Positions 37,006 to 48,800 of a DNA stretch of 64,000 bases are shown here, piece after piece. Under the pieces are notes generated by a model. That model was not told the origin of the DNA, made no database searches, and saw only the letters and a list, made by a program, of their open reading frames with translations. Origin of the DNA: Onchocerca volvulus (taxonomy: Eukaryota; Nematoda; Chromadorea; Rhabditida; Onchocercidae); the NCBI GenBank assembly GCA_000499405.2, contig HG738141.1, positions 1,036,642 to 1,100,641 of the forward strand. The letters are read 5' to 3'. Within the stretch, counting starts at the first letter, position 1. Every line of letters starts with the position of its first letter. The translations under genes and the position numbers were made by a program.

Positions 37006-39328
37006 ATGGATTCAACATGGACTGGTCCAATTAGGCTTATCTTATTGCTGCTGATCTTTTCCAAATGTTATTGTTTGGATTGGGATGTATCGAATTTTCC
37101 GAATCCAACAGCCGGTGATTACAAACGATGTCGTATGCGAACAACATCGAATATATGTGATCCGGACGAAGTATTGACCGAACAGCAGCGGTATCGATTG
37201 AATCATGAATTACATCAATTGGAATCTCGAACTCGACAGGTTTATTTTTTTAGGATCAAAATTTATCATAAAAGCATACGGTATCAAAGTAATTCCTATT
37301 ATCGTCTCATTTAACAATAATGCTGTAATTATACATCATTTGCGAATCATTTTCAATTCCCAGAAAGTTAACTTTTTCAAAAATTCTCATGATATTAAAA
37401 ATGAACGAAGTCAAATTTATTTCATTAATTTCAATTCTTCGTTCAGCTACAAGCATAATTTTAATAAATTTTAATAATTCAAATTTTATACTTCAATACA
37501 TGTTCAAATGTTTTATTCCATTGAAATGTTCATTTTATAGGATCATGCTCCTGATTTTTGCCAAAAAAAAGGAATTACAGCAGCGATGGCTGTTGTCAAG
37601 CATATTCGAGGAAATTCTGACGAGGCAAGTTTATTCACTATCCTAAATTTAAATTAGAACATTTAATATTAGTAACATATGAAAATAAAAATACTCTTAC
37701 AGTTTTCATTCCATCTATTTCATATCTATCATTTGATAAAGAATGATAACGTTGGATTTTTTGAATTTTTTTTTCTGCTATAAAAGTCCAAATTTTGTTT
37801 TTTTGTTTTTTTTTAATTCATAACTTTAAAAAATTCACTATTAAAAACAAATTGTTATGTATAAACTTACTGAAAGGGAGAATTGTGGAATATTGAAGGC
37901 TGTCAAAGAAATGGCAAATCAAATTCTACGAAAATGGACATTGGATAAACAGTGTCAGAAATCGGTGGTTTTTGTGATTGCAACCGAAGATCGTCGATTT
38001 TGGGTAGCACGTGATGCAAGAGTTCCCGTATACGCACAAGAATTTACGCAAATGTTCAATGATCAAGTAACTCATAATTTTGCTTTCTCTTTTCATAATA
38101 TCTTTCCTATATCCGATCTATAATTTTTTTGTCTATCAAATGAATCGAGCAAATTATTGGATACATTATGTTTCAAAGGTTGACACTATTATCAATTTGG
38201 CAATTCGGATATTTCAATCTTGAAGAACTCAAATTATTACTTTTTAATATGTCTGGATTTAAGAGAACGATTAATAAAAGTTTTCATAAATGTTTAAATC
38301 TCTCGTTGCTAAACTTTACGTATAGTAGATTATTGTGGATTGATCAAAAACATTTGGGAAGATTGAACTAGATGAAATGAGAATTAGTTTTATCACTTTT
38401 ATTATGATGTAATTTGAGAAATGCTATATTTTAGTACAGTATGGTATTTTGTATTGTGTTTTTGTATACGATATTGTACTATATTCTAGGAAAAAATTTT
38501 ATTTCAGAACACTTTTTCTCTTCTTTTTTTTTTTTTGGCAACGAATCATGAATTAATCGATCGATTGGTTGATCAATTAGTCAACTGATCAATCATTTAA
38601 TTATAGTTTTAATGAAGCAGATATTTTTTATAAAGGATAATATGATGTTACAGAAGCCACTTTTCCAACAAGGAGATTATCCACAAGCGCTGGGTAATAT
38701 CATCCAACAAACATGGGAAAAAGCGATATCAAAACAAGGAGGAGGCGAAAAACCAAGTGATATGGATGATAAGGATGGTTCCCGTCCGGTTGCTCCTCCA
38801 CCACCTCGTGTTATCCCTCGACCAGATGATGGCAAAAAGAGTAGAGGTCTTCTACCGCATATACCATTTTGGTTTTGGATTGTACTTATTTTCATCGTTT
38901 TGCCTGTTCTTTGTTGTTGTTGTTGTTTGTGCTATTGTTGCTGTTGTCGGAAGAGTAGTGGTGCCAATGCTCCACGAAGACAAAGACCTACTGATATTGA
39001 AGGTGGTGGTAGAGGGCCAATGGATGATGGCACTGGTAGGCCTAGGAGTGCAAGAGGTGGTGGTTTTAATTTTAACAATATCTTGGGTGGTCTTGGAGGT
39101 GCTGGTTTGGGTCATCTAGCCGGTCAACTCTTAGGTGGTGGTAGTAAACGTCGTAATGTTCCCGCTTCGCCAGGTTACCAGGGCGGTGGTGCTTATCCCG
39201 CAGCACCATATCAACCTAGTCGAGGTTACGGAGATGGTACTCGTGGTGGCCGTGGTGCCACTACTGGTGGCAAAGGACTTTATCCAACAGCTGCGGTGCA
39301 TGATGAAGGTGGTGGAGGTGGATGGTAA
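37006..39328 (+). CDS. TPM-domain single-pass membrane protein (MOLO-1-like)
   Basis: Four exons: 37006-37239, 37541-37624, 37899-38066, 38654-39328; 386 residues. A signal peptide (hydrophobic LILLLLIFSKCYC) is followed by a TPM domain: LTEQQRYRLNHELHQLESRTR, then GITAAMAVVKHI, then KSVVFVIATEDRRFWVARD. A transmembrane segment (FWFWIVLIFIVLPVL, about residue 240) runs directly into a cysteine block (CCCCCLCYCCCC), likely palmitoylated, and then a Gly/Arg/Pro-rich cytosolic tail. In C. elegans the related MOLO-1 boosts levamisole-sensitive acetylcholine receptors; whether this is its orthologue or a paralogue is unclear. The ATG lies 2 bases after a TTTCTCAG acceptor, fitting trans-splicing. 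Intron 2 uses a GC donor (GAG|GCAAGT); the GT alternative breaks the frame. Confidence 0.87.
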
Positions 39329-42300
39329 ATCATCAAACAATCAACCGGAGGTTTTGTTACCTGATCAATTCTTATGTGACTTGAATTCCTACCTTTCGCA
39401 ACGTAACAATTCATGTGATTTTACGGTGAACCATATATGCTTTTTTTTTTTATCGTAAAGAAGTTAGGAGAGGAAGGAATGAAATATCAAGAGGGATCAG
39501 GTAGTTGGACTGAAATTAACATATTTCCAGCAAGATTAACTGGAATGATCCATCATTCTTTTGATTGGAATTCAATTAAAGATAATTTAAATGAAGAGAT
39601 TTGTTATTCGGTTTTCAGGAGGTTGATATTATTCGATATGTCAGTATGAAATGCTTTTGTATTAAATAATTATTGATGAATAATTGCTTACTGATGTATA
39701 ATCATTTTGATCAAAAGAGATTATTAATCAAATTAACAAGAAATTATCTTTGTAAGAAAAGAGCGAAATTAATCATTGAGTAAGCATCCGTACATAATAA
39801 TATATGGGTTTTTAAATTTTATTAGATTATCTGAAAGTCCTTTTTTTTCCAAATGGAATTGAAAAATTTAATGCTTAAAAAAACTTAAAATATTTGAAAT
39901 ACTTTCGCTTTTTGATGTACATAAATAGATTTTATTGATCTTTGCTTTCTTTTACGCCTAATTCATCTATACTTTCCATTTTTAAATATTTCAATTGAAA
40001 GAATTTCTCACTCTCATTTTCATTTTTGTTCAATCTGATTTTCAAGCATTGACGTAATTAATGTACGTCGTACAATTTCTTCGTTACTACCGAATTTCGA
40101 TAAATCGTAGGTTAAAATTGAGATAAATTTGAACAAACTAAAATTGAATTTTCTTGAAAACTATTCTTTGCTCCATCTGCATATTTCCACCTGATATGTA
40201 TACTTCTTAATTTACTGTCATTTTGACTATTGAAACTTTTTTTTTAAAGAAATGGATCAAATATTACATTGGTTAGCATAATATGGGAAAAAAGTTTGTT
40301 ACAGTAACCTTGGAGCATTTTTCTCTTCTTATCATTCTTATCATTATCAGATGACAGTAAAGTGTCACTCAAAAGAATGCTGCGAAATTGATGATGACAT
40401 GTGTATTTGAAGTATATTTTTGAAATAATAAATTTTAATTATAAGAATACCTGTAACATACTTTTTGCTGTGTGAATTGTTTTGTAATTTTTCATGCTTT
40501 TTTGCTAATCATTATGTAAATAGGCGTAATCAGTTGTAATCTTCTCTGAGTAATTAACAGCAACAGTTTTCTCTGAGTAATTAATTATTTAGGACTTTTG
40601 TGCTATGACTTGTGAAAATTCCTAAAAACGTCGGGAAATTCAACAAATTTCGTGACAGATAAATGAAAATAAAGAGCTCGAACTTTCTTCGAAATCCAAG
40701 GCGGTCATTTATACAAAAAAAAAAATTTCATTTTTTCGAAAAAAAATCGATCGAAAAATCGATTAAAAGTGAAATAATGGTGAAAGTTAGATTTATGAAA
40801 TATATATGTTGCTTAAGCGTGGATTTATGTGATGAAATCCTATGCAAAACTAAGTTTTAAATACTTAATTGAATTTTCTTTCATTTAAGTTTCAATTTCA
40901 GTACTTCGATTTATTCTGTAAGAACTTCCCTGTTAATTGTAAAAAAAGAAAAGAACTTTTTCCGGTAAAGTAAAAAAAAAAATTATAACAAAATGCTGGA
41001 TGAAATGAAAATTCATTTTTCTTTTATCCATTTCTTCCAGCATTTAATCAAAAAGTCATTCCATCAATCATCATTATCATCTTCTGGAGAAAAAAATGAT
41101 TAGAATTTTTCTTCCAGCAAATCGGTCGCAATAACAGTTCAAGTTTTTGCTAATAAAAGCATCAAAGAAATACTCAAAATGTATATTTCGATGAAGTGTT
41201 CTTTTTACCTCGTTACGTGAGTCACGTGCTTTGCGAAAGAATTTAAAGTGGAATTCGAAAATATTAATAATCAGAAAATATGAGATGCATTTGACATGCA
41301 TGAATAGTATGTTTCATTTCCGGAAACTTTTGTACTATTCTGATAATTTATTATCAATAATTCATTAGAATATTAAAGACTTTGATAAAATAAACAAAAA
41401 AAAAAATTGTATAAAAATCGACGATTTAATGGAACTCATACGCTTGACAACATACATTCCGAACTTCCATGAAAGTGCTGACTTTTCAAATATTTCCTTC
41501 TTTAGCTCGAAGAATATTCTTCTGATATTGATATTTTTGAATCGGATTTTTACGATATTTTTGTGGATGAATTTAGCATAATTCTGGTCTTATTTCAGAA
41601 TAATTATCTAAAGATTGAGTATCAGGAATGCGAATGAATTAGGTTAAAATTAAATAATTAATTCTTGATGACCTGTAAATAATAAGCAAAACGACATCGA
41701 GCAAGAAAAAAGAAGTGAATTTCAAGAATTAAGAGATTATGATACTAGAACAGATCTAATATCACTCGAGAATACTGTGCTAATAATGCATTTTAAAGAA
41801 AAAATTGTATTTAATATATTATATGTATAATAAATACGCACCAACAACATCAGAGTTGTCAACAATTTATGGTTATACAGAAACAAATTAATTAGAATCT
41901 TCTCATTCATTACCCGCAAGCAATGATAATTCAAATTCATTAAGAAATAGATAAGAGAATGAGAGAATCTTCTACGAGAAAGACGATTACGATACGTTTA
42001 ATCAAGCGTGTATTACGTAAAATATTCAAATTTTATACATTTTATAGCATCTTTCAAGATCAGTAATCCTGAAATTAAATCGAAGATATCTTTTACCAGG
42101 ACAAGATGGGAATGAACAACAACGGATATAAATGTTAAATTGATGGCCAAAATATACCTATGCTGCAGATTGATCTGAATTAATGGATGACTTAACATGA
42201 AGATATTTTAGGCCTATTTAAAATTCAACAATGGAAATAGCTGACAATTACCCACCATATATATATAATTTGAACTTTTTGGAAATAATTTATGCTACAA

Positions 42301-43059
42301 AAATCGATAACCGACATCTATTCGTTATCTGCCATGAATATATGAGACAATGGTGACAATGATGATTGGATTGAAAGCAAAAGCATCGAGAAAGAGATAG
42401 ATATCGAATATTTTCAGACCGGAAAATGAGGAAAAAAAAAAAGAGATAATTGATCAAGTTTTGTTTTCACTTTTACAGAAACATGACAATTCCATTTGCC
42501 TAATTGAATCAAATATATTTTACATTATACGGCAAGCAATAATAGAATACAATCAGCGTAATAGAAAAGACGATATTCTAACTTCCCTTCCAATAAAAGT
42601 TAACATTTCATTTCTTAAGTAATTCTCTTATTTATCCATCAAAAAAAAAAAAAAAAGGAAACTAATATTTAATGATTATTTCAATCTTCGGAAAAATTCT
42701 GTTTTTTTAAAATAAGACTATTCATGATTCCATATTCTCCAATGAGATTAATCGGAAAAATCAATGTTTTGTAATTTTTTAATGATGTTCAAATAATCAA
42801 TATTCCATATTTCTTGAGATCAGTTAGAATCAATAGTTTCTACTTTCAACAGTTATTCAAGAAATCAATCTTTCCTATTTTCTTCAAATTATAATAAGAT
42901 TTCCTTAAACTCATTATCTTCATGTTTTTAACAAATTACTTTGAAATACAATAATTGTCGCATAAAAAATCTTGAAAGATGTGGAGAAATCGAAATCAAA
43001 ATTGAAACTGCAAAAATGAATAAAATGAAAGCGCATAAAATACACAAAACATTTTAAGA
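39329..43059. other. Intergenic region between convergent TPM and eat-16 genes
   Basis: The two genes point toward each other, so both 3' UTRs lie here. The remainder is AT-rich DNA with scattered homopolymers. Short open frames (for example 40663-40860, 41077-41301) show no splice context or recognisable similarity and were not called. Confidence 0.6.
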
Positions 43060-43461
43060 TTAAATCAATTCAGTAGATGGTGTCACCGACGATGGCAGAA
43101 GAGTCGAATTGGCATTAGACAATGTCATTCCAGCTCCCGATGAAGCAGCACTAGCTGATGCTGTCATCTGTGTTTCACGACGAACCATACTGGATGAGAA
43201 ACCTGGCAAATTCGGAAAACGGATACCTATTTCACGTGTTACTTTCACCGGTACCTAAAATAACGCATTTCTTTAATAATTTCATCTATTTCTTTTTTTT
43301 TTTTTTTTTTTTACAATTAATTAATAAGCAATCGATCAATCCAACACTAATTCACACCACATTGAGATATATTGAAACAGTACTTGATTAATTTGATTAA
43401 TGAAAATTATAACTCCAACCAAATTATGAACTGCAACAATATTGTGTTTATTGGCTCTATC

Positions 43462-43492
<31 letters not shown>

Positions 43493-45801
43493 GTGGATAC
43501 ATGCATAAATCTCTTTCTTATCCTCCTTTAAACTTCTTAATTTAAGAAATCCAAACCAAACATGGCTAGAAAAAAGAAATACCATGAAATTGAAGACTCA
43601 ATAATTGAAATTAGAAAGTTATAAGCACCAAAAGTAAAGTCCAGAATAAAGCAAAAAAAAAAAAATTAGAAAACGAGAGATGAACAAATTTTTCTCAATA
43701 TCAGCTGTTTAAAATCCATCAAGTATTTTTGATTGATTATCAAATATTGACTTTTCGATCAAATTATGCTATCTTCCATTTGACATGTGTTTACGCAGAA
43801 ATTGACATGTATCGAATAAGAAGATAAAATGAAAACGCACAGATTTATTAAGAGAGAGTATCATTCAGTTGTCTAATAACAAGAAAATAAAAAATTAAAT
43901 GAGAGGATTTGGTATAAAGTGCCATTTCAATTTAACTATAACCACGAAGTTTTCTCTGATAAATCGTACAGAGAAATCGAAGATATAAAATGTGGATAAT
44001 TTCGAAAAATAAAAATGAAACAAGCAAAGATCAATTAATTTGTCATGCAATTTAATAACTTTGTTAGCTATCATCGAAGGTGACGGAAAGTGAAACTAAG
44101 GTTTAGACAGGGATAACTGCCCGATAAAGTGCTCTTCCACCTGAAGAACATGATGTTAATGGTGATGATAACGATGATAATAATGATGAAAGTGAAATTA
44201 TGATATTAATATTCGTTGGGATAATGAAAATAGCAGTAGCTGCTTAGCTAATGATAATATCAATCATAATAGTATGATGATTCTTGCGGCGATATATGCT
44301 ATCATTACATGAAATACGTAAAATCTTCCATAATTTTTTACGTGAAAATCAATGTTGAGAATAGTGCAATCAATTAAAAAAATAAAATGGAAAAAAAAAT
44401 ATAAACAAAAACAAAATAAAATAAAATAAAAAATCGAAATGATAACAAAAGAAAAATTAACAAAATTAGGAAATAATTATTAACTGATAAATCTTAAAAT
44501 CTATTTAAATAACTAAAAAAAATACTCGCAGTATCTTACGGTTGTAAAGGAATTTGATATCAACCGATAGATTACCGTCGGCTTTTATCCTTCATTACAG
44601 TTCACGACCGATGATTTTTTTCAATATCACAAAATATCGTCAGGTTTACAGGTTTTATCTCAAGAAATCCCAATGAAATTAGCACCTAAGTTAAACTAAT
44701 TAAATCTTCCAAGCTGCAACAAAGATAAAGATTTTTTTTTTTTTTTTTTTAGATGAATTTATGTAACAGTAAGCGGGAAATATATTCAAGAAGAAAAAAA
44801 GTTAAAAGCAAATATATTTCCCTTAAAAGTTAACAAACTACTTTTTGTTAATTAGCACTAGAATTCAATTACGAAACATATCAGTAGTACTTATTAACAA
44901 AAAAATAAGCTTGTTTTTACAAATATGTTAATCATTGATAAAACTACGTAAATAATTTGCATAAATTTTTGAGTTAAAAAACATTTTGTGAAAAAAATCG
45001 GAATTTATATCAATGAAATATACAGAACAACGTCAAGTGATATTCGAATTTTCCAAAAATTATATTAAAGTTAATTCTGCACATGCTTTTATTAGAAAAA
45101 AAAGAAAATACTATGCTAGAGCAAGTGGTCATCTGCAATTCAGCTGATAAACTGATATAAAATGAAAGGTAAAGGAGATGGAATAACATTTTTCTTTTTT
45201 TCAATTAAAAAATTTTTCTGGTTTTATGTCAGTTTGGTTCGTCAAAAATAGGAAATCCATTTTTGACAGAATTTTTCATCGAAACTTCCCTTAGTAATTT
45301 ATCTCGATTTGAAATATAGATATTACAGTACAAAAAAGCATGCAAAAGTTTATTAGAAACATTGATTAAAAATAATTTAATCTTATGGAAAAAATCATGA
45401 AGGAAAAAAGGAAAATCAGAAAAGTTCTCAAAAACTGAAACTTTGGCAAAAAAATGAAAAGATAACAAACACAAATCTCATTATTTTCAATGAAAAATTT
45501 AACTAAGCGAATTAATTAGTTGATATATATATATATATTACCTTGCTATAAAATACGAAAAGTCAAGATTTAAAATCTGATCAGGCAGAAATATATTCGG
45601 AAATTACGTTGCTTCTGTATCAAATGCCAATTTTCAAATGCCAAAGCATGATCTTATTAAAATTATCGTTACAATTTACGTTCTAAAATTAACCTTTTTT
45701 TTCGACTGATTGAGCAATTCTCTATAATTTTCGGAACGCAAAAATCGTTGATAACTATCATTTTTCATCAAACAAAAAATATGGTCCTGAAATTTACACG
45801 A

Positions 45802-45848
<47 letters not shown>

Positions 45849-48800
45849 AACTACTTTTTGATATGCTTTGCTGTGAACTTTATTCGATGAATAATAATAT
45901 ATGTATTTAATGTTTTCACATCAATTACGATTATTGCATTAAACAGTCCCAGCGATCTGTACATTACGATCAATTGGTACTGCAGAAATTTCGGCGCTGA
46001 TGTACATCAATAATTCGAACCGACATTGAATAAATTATTCCTATCAATATTTGGTAGTAATCATTTTTGAAATTATTTAGTCTATAAAAAGCAATTAAAT
46101 TGAAAAAATAATTAAATCTTTACCGCAGCTTCATCAAATGACCAACGGTTTGGATTTTTCAAATTTTCTTCCGTCTGTTCCATTACTTTACAATCAATAT
46201 TAACTGGTGAAGTCGCATTTTTATCAATGAATTCATTGTATATTTCAGTCACTAGTACAGGTACCATACGACATGCACATTTTCGTAATTTTTGAACCTA
46301 AAAAGTAAAATGCTCTGTTTTACTACTTTACTAACCGAATGAGATAATCAAAGCATTAATTTAGACAAATTTGATGAATTAAATGAATTCGTTGTCTACT
46401 ATCAATTTACAGTTTTCTAATGATCTTTTTTTTGCGATTTGACTAAAAATATTTATTATTCTATTCGCTATATCAAGCAAAAAAATTAAATCACCGATGT
46501 CCAAGAATATATGAATACATTCATGCAATTTTATAGGATATAAGTTAGATTAAAAATGTTATATATCTCATTTGTCATCACATAACAGTCGAATAAAGCT
46601 GATGAGGAGAAGATAATAAGTGAAATAAAAGTGAATATATTTCGTTAAAAATAAGGAATAATAATTCAGAAAACTCACCTGCCACCAAAAGCGTAAATTT
46701 TCTCCAGAATACTCCTTATCGGAGAATTTCTGCAACGTTTCCCTACCTATTTCATCGCATAATAATTCTTCAAAGCTTTCTTCCCATAATTTCAAACGGC
46801 GCATTGATATATCACCAGTACTGAAAATGAAAAATATATCGCTCCGTATGAACATTTTCTTTAATCAATTAACAAGCATGCAAAATGACTCATTATTAAT
46901 CTAAATTGATTCAAATTCCTCTCTCTTACAACTCTTTTTCTTCATATTAATATGATAACATTAACAGAAAAATGCAAAGTTTAAATATCTTTTTATTAAT
47001 TACGTAAAAAAGTACGGATTATTCATTCAATTACGCAAAAAAAAAATAGGAGTTATTCACTCAATTACTTAATAAAGTTATATAACGCTATTTTTATAAA
47101 TTCATAAAAAGTTTCCATTATGAAAACAATGTATAATATAATCTTTCCCTTTTATTCCATTTCATTTTTTAATAAATACTTATTACATTTTGTCATGTTG
47201 CCAATAATCAACAGTATCGGAAATCCACGGATTTGGATGACTTTGGAATTGATCAGCCGCTGTGCCAGGTTGGATGAGAAATGGATCGAAAACACGACGA
47301 TGGTCAAAATATTGCAAATAACTGAAGAAGTAATATAACAAGATATATATGACTTTATTCATAAATGCAAAAACTAATCAAATACTAATGTATTGATTTC
47401 TGCCACATTTTAACTTTTTATGTAGTAATTTAAGTTGATAATAAATAACTAAAGATGAATTGAAGACAAACTGAATATGATAATGGTAATAAGAAAGCTT
47501 AACATTTGCCAATCAATCTTCGTTATAAAGCTGTTTTTCAAGTGAAATTTTAAAAGAAAACAAATAAACTTAAACATATTGGATATTCCGAAACCAAAAG
47601 ATTGAATATATCTGAGAGGAGATTCAAATTTTATTGAAAAATAAAGATGAAATTTTTAAAATTTCAATTCAATGCATTGATTTTCAATTTATGCTAACAA
47701 AATAAGATGAAAAACTTGCTTTTCGACAACCTTGGATGTTTTCAGAACGTTTTTTGTTAGTCGCGCTTCTAAAGCACTAATCTGAAAACGAATTAAAATA
47801 TTCAGAAATGCACAAAAACAATTTTTGCTGAAGTACAAATGGCTATGCTTTTTTAATACTCTTTAATAATATCAAATGCGCTGAATAGAACCAAAGTATT
47901 GCTCATCATACAAACAATAGCTAAAATGAAGCCTAATCTGTTTAGAGGGGAAATTAGAAGAAAATTGATCATATCGTCTATTTATAAAAATCGAATAAAA
48001 TTTAACTGCAATTTCGATTTAAAAGAATCCTTTCCTTTAACACTAAAGCTTTCATAACAATTCTGAAGCATTATAACATGCCAATTTTAACGTATTCTAC
48101 GTCACTTACAGAAAAATTCACATTAATTATAGAAAATCTCTTATCAAGCCCAAATCACACACCTCCTGTTTTAATGTGTCTTGCAGTCGAGTACATCGTC
48201 GAATACCAGGTCTTTGGCTGTAGGGTCGCACGGATTGTGAAGGTAACACATAGGATGATGGTTGTTGACTTGTCACGGAAGATGATGAATTAGCCGCACC
48301 GTTTAAAATAGAACTTGAGCAAGAAGGTGCTTGCGCAGCTGCATGTGCAGCTGCAGCTGATGTGGAATACGGTAAAGTGATATTCGAACATGATGCAACA
48401 GCAGCATGAGTAGTTGAACTGTACTTCGGTCGTCCTAGAATTATTCGCATAACGTTTACAAATATCCAAAAATTGCTTATAATCTGAGCAAAAATAATCA
48501 ATATTTGTAACATGTAATTTTTCTCTGAAGAGAAACAAAACGAGAATCCTTCTAATCGACAAAAGAGAAAAATAATCGCTCTTAAAATTATAAAAATATT
48601 AGATGAAAACGATCATCTAATATTTTTATCATTTCAAGAGCGATTATTTTTATAATATATTCTAATATTTTTATTATTTTTATTATTTTGGCAATTGGCA
48701 ATGTTAGTTTCAACCATCTTGTAAAATTTTGTGTGACTGAGCTACATAATTACAAAATGACAGAGAAAAATTCTTTTCAAGTCCTACTATTGTCGGAAAA

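Noticed and set aside
38677..39340. Open frames on both strands overlapping the last TPM exon
   Set aside because: Shadows of Gly-, Cys- and Pro-rich codons of the real plus-strand exon.
44085..44125. Candidate extra eat-16 exon on minus after a TTCTTCAG acceptor
   Set aside because: Short, ends in a stop, and the true RGS-completing exon was found at 45694-45786.
47719..47720. GT donor nine bases further on (after GAAAAGCAA) for eat-16 exon 7
   Set aside because: It leaves phase 0 whereas exon 8 needs two bases carried over; only the GC donor restores VVENYLQYF.
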